Assembly (NCBI GenBank): GCA_965224225.1
Contig: CBDCZF010000035.1
Coordinates: 496,001 to 560,000 of the forward strand
DNA: 64,000 bases
DNA from: CAJQQK01 sp965224225
Lineage (GTDB): Bacteria; Pseudomonadota; Alphaproteobacteria; Rhizobiales; Hyphomicrobiaceae
Direction: 5' to 3'
The stretch's first letter is position 1, and each line of letters starts with the position of its first letter. The notes beneath the pieces are model-generated. The model saw only the letters and a list, made by a program, of their open reading frames with translations, was not told where the DNA came from and did not search any database. Shown one piece after another: positions 62,248 to 64,000 of the stretch. The translations under genes were made by a program, and so were the position numbers.

Positions 62248-63599
62248 CCCGCCGTCACCTTGCTCAATGCCGCAACGAGACCATCAATTTGCGCACGTGT
62301 GTTCATTTCAGTTACGGCAAGGAGCAGGCGGTTCTCCTGGCCGGGGAAGAACCGGCCGAGATCGACGCCGCCGATGATGCCATGATCCTCGCGCAGGCAA
62401 CTGTTGACGTCGTCCGCCGGACGGGGCAACTCGATGACGAACTCCTTGAAGAATTCCACGCCCGGTTCATCCGGATTGACCTGAACGCCCCGTAATTCGG
62501 CGATCCGTGCGGCGGCATAGTGGCTCTTGTGGTAGCAGAGTTCTGCAACCCGCCGCAGTCCCCGGTCTCCGAGTGTTGCGAGATATACTGCAGCGGCCAG
62601 CGCGCCGAGGGCCGAGTTCGTGCAGATGTTGCTCGTCGCCTTGGCGCGGCGGATGTGCTGCTCGCGCGTGGCAAGCGTCAGGACATAGCCGCGCTGACCA
62701 TTGACATCCGTGGTCTCCCCGACAATCCGTCCGGCAAGACGGCGAACATACTTGCGCCGGGTTGCGAAGATGCCGAGTGAGGGCCCTCCGAATGCAGGCG
62801 GGATGCCCAGAGGCTGGCCGTCGGCAACGACGATGTCGGCACCATATGCGCCGGGCGGTTGAAACAAGCCAAGGGATATCGGATCGGCCATGACGATCAG
62901 CATCGCACCAGCTTCGCGGGCCCGCTCCGCGACGCCACGCAAGTCCACCAGTCGACCCAAAAAATCCGGGGTCTGGATGACCAGGGCCGCCGTCTGCGCA
63001 TCGACTTGCGCCACCAGCTCCATGGTGCGCGGGCCCGACGTATCAGGCACAACCAAGTTGGCCTCCGTGCCTGTTAAATAGGTGCTTACGACATCGCGAT
63101 AGTGCGGGTGGACAGAGGCCGACATGATGACCTTGCTGCGTTCGTCATCTGCTTCGTTGAGCGCGAGCAACACGGCTTCAGCAAGAGAGGTCGCACCGTC
63201 GTAGTGGCTGGCGTTGCTCACCTCCATGCCCGTCAAGCGACAGATCATGGTTTGGTATTCGAACATGGCCTGCAGGAAGCCCTGACTCATTTCCGGCTGG
63301 TAGGGCGTATAGGCGGTATAGAACTCGCCACGCTGGAGCACGTAATCGACGGTTGCCGGTATGAAATGATTGTAGCTGCCAGCCCCGAGGAACGATGGCG
63401 CACTGGAAACCACCACATTGCGTTCGGCGAGCTCATGAAGTTCGCCTTGAAGTTCAAGCTCGGAGAGGGGGCATGGCAGGTCCAATTCCGGAAACCGGAC
63501 ATCGGCCGGGACATCATCGAAAAGGTCCTCCATCTGCGCGACACCAGTCGCATCAAGCATCTGGCGTCGTTCGGCATTCGTATGCGGCGTAAAGACCAT
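62244..63599 (-). CDS. gcvPA: Glycine decarboxylase P-protein, subunit 1
   Basis: First half of the split glycine decarboxylase, 451 residues. The protein starts MVFTPHTNAERRQMLDATGV and contains FLGAGSYNHFIPATVDYVLQ, NASHYDGATSLAEAVLLA, PQ-like VVADGQPLGIPPAFGGPSLG and GRIVGETTDVNGQRGYVLTL, as in the family. It combines with GcvPB to release CO2 from glycine and load the H-protein. The ATG at 63599 follows a loose FixK-like box at 63653-63666. Upstream is the ATP-NAD kinase gene in the same orientation, with 101 bases between. Confidence 0.95.
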   Translation of the reverse strand: MVFTPHTNAERRQMLDATGVAQMEDLFDDVPADVRFPELDLPCPLSELELQGELHELAERNVVVSSAPSFLGAGSYNHFIPATVDYVLQRGEFYTAYTPYQPEMSQGFLQAMFEYQTMICRLTGMEVSNASHYDGATSLAEAVLLALNEADDERSKVIMSASVHPHYRDVVSTYLTGTEANLVVPDTSGPRTMELVAQVDAQTAALVIQTPDFLGRLVDLRGVAERAREAGAMLIVMADPISLGLFQPPGAYGADIVVADGQPLGIPPAFGGPSLGIFATRRKYVRRLAGRIVGETTDVNGQRGYVLTLATREQHIRRAKATSNICTNSALGALAAAVYLATLGDRGLRRVAELCYHKSHYAAARIAELRGVQVNPDEPGVEFFKEFVIELPRPADDVNSCLREDHGIIGGVDLGRFFPGQENRLLLAVTEMNTRAQIDGLVAALSKVTAG

Positions 63600-63652
63600 G
63601 CGCGACCCTCATTGATGCGCTGAAGATCCTACACCTGCCCATTTGCAGGTCT

Positions 63653-63666
63653 TTGCTGCAGATCAA
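63653..63666. promoter_or_regulatory. FixK/FNR-like operator candidate, loose
   Basis: TTGCTGCAGATCAA fits the FixK consensus TTG(A/C)-N6-(T/G)CAA but deviates by one base from the FNR dyad. It lies 54 bases before gcvPA. No glycine riboswitch aptamer was recognised here. Confidence 0.45.
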
Positions 63667-63700
63667 TATTCCGCGCCGGCATGTCCCGGTTCGAACGACA

Positions 63701-64000
63701 TCAGACTTCAACGGGAACCAGTCTGCGGCGGCGGTAGCCGATAGTAACTGGAAGATACCGCCGTCGTGCGAACGTCCGATCCAACGCCGCATCGCCGGTG
63801 TCGAACCGCAAGGCCTGCAATCGTTCCAGCTTGGCCGGAGTGGCAAGCACTGTGACGTGATCCATCCCGATGCATCGCATCACGTCGGGGCTGATCTGGA
63901 GGTTGCCGCGGCCGAGGACGAACCCTTGTGCCCCGATCGGGCTCAGGATCAGTTCGATATCGGCATGGTGCCCGGTCAGCTCCAGCAGCCCGGCCTCGTT
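63701..64000 (-). CDS. ATP-NAD kinase family protein, C-terminal part (cut by window end)
   Basis: Only the last 99 codons are inside the window; the gene starts beyond base 64000. The residues ELILSPIGAQGFVLGRGNLQ, ISPDVMRCIGMDHVTVLATP and the ending LVPVEV are typical for the C-terminus of ATP-NAD kinase family (PpnK-like archaeal-type) proteins. These phosphorylate NAD to NADP or act on related cofactors. It directly precedes gcvPA on the same strand. Confidence 0.75.
   Translation of the reverse strand, partial: NEAGLLELTGHHADIELILSPIGAQGFVLGRGNLQISPDVMRCIGMDHVTVLATPAKLERLQALRFDTGDAALDRTFARRRYLPVTIGYRRRRLVPVEV

Noticed and set aside
63600..63700. Glycine riboswitch before gcvPA
   Set aside because: The 100-base gap is too short and shows no tandem glycine-aptamer core.

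Overview
The window is high-GC, gene-dense DNA of a probable alphaproteobacterium, most likely in or near Hyphomicrobiales (Rhizobiales). This placement is inferred from the coaD-ppiA-ppiB-queA-tgt order, a phoR-pstSCAB-phoU-phoB cluster with a Pho box, FtsEX with a long FtsX leader, Fnr/FixK-type operators and a DMSP-lyase (DddP) type M24 protein. It is chromosomal (one tRNA, cell-division and cofactor genes) and interrupted by insertion sequences.

Layout: 0.2-3.6 kb holds an IS256-family element with intact ends but a frameshifted transposase, next to a multiply frameshifted O-acyltransferase. 3.9-10.6 kb carries an old-yellow-enzyme, an amidohydrolase, tRNA-Lys, and the tgt-queA-(broken ppiB)-ppiA-coaD block with a palindromic MITE-like repeat. 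10.9-20.5 kb carries an ammonium transporter, a PhyH dioxygenase, an S8 protease with a membrane-anchored I9-like partner, a UxaA-type sugar-acid dehydratase, a DUF4259 protein, a homocysteine methyltransferase, a DMT exporter, and a Crp-like regulator with a DUF2892 protein. 20.9-28.3 kb carries a small secreted protein, an AT-rich membrane protein, dddP, aroE, ftsEX, hpt and a receiver protein. 28.3-40.3 kb looks accessory: two glycosyltransferases, a GDP-mannose dehydratase and a NusG paralogue; then a P450, an LLM oxidoreductase and a one-module NRPS; then an IS1595 element and an IS630 remnant. 40.3-48.1 kb is an oxo-acid dehydrogenase / acyl-CoA ligase / amino-acid dehydrogenase operon headed by an Fnr-type regulator and a hemerythrin gene. 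48.3-55.1 kb is the phosphate cluster. 55.2-64 kb has an IS481 fragment, an ACP-FAAL-PlsC fusion, an acyl-CoA synthetase, the split glycine decarboxylase gcvPA/gcvPB, and the end of an ATP-NAD kinase family gene.

How parts may work together: perfect TTGAT-N4-ATCAA boxes lie before the hemerythrin gene and before the acyl-CoA ligase operon, and looser FixK-like boxes lie before the acyl-CoA synthetase and gcvPA. This suggests a local oxygen/redox regulon run by the Fnr protein encoded between them. A triple 11-bp Pho repeat precedes pstS. The P450 and A-PCP-TE protein may together make a modified amino acid. The most unusual observations are a tgt lacking two of its three zinc cysteines, dddP, the ACP-FAAL-PlsC fusion, the S8 protease/inhibitor-like pair, and clean target-site duplications around two insertion sequences.
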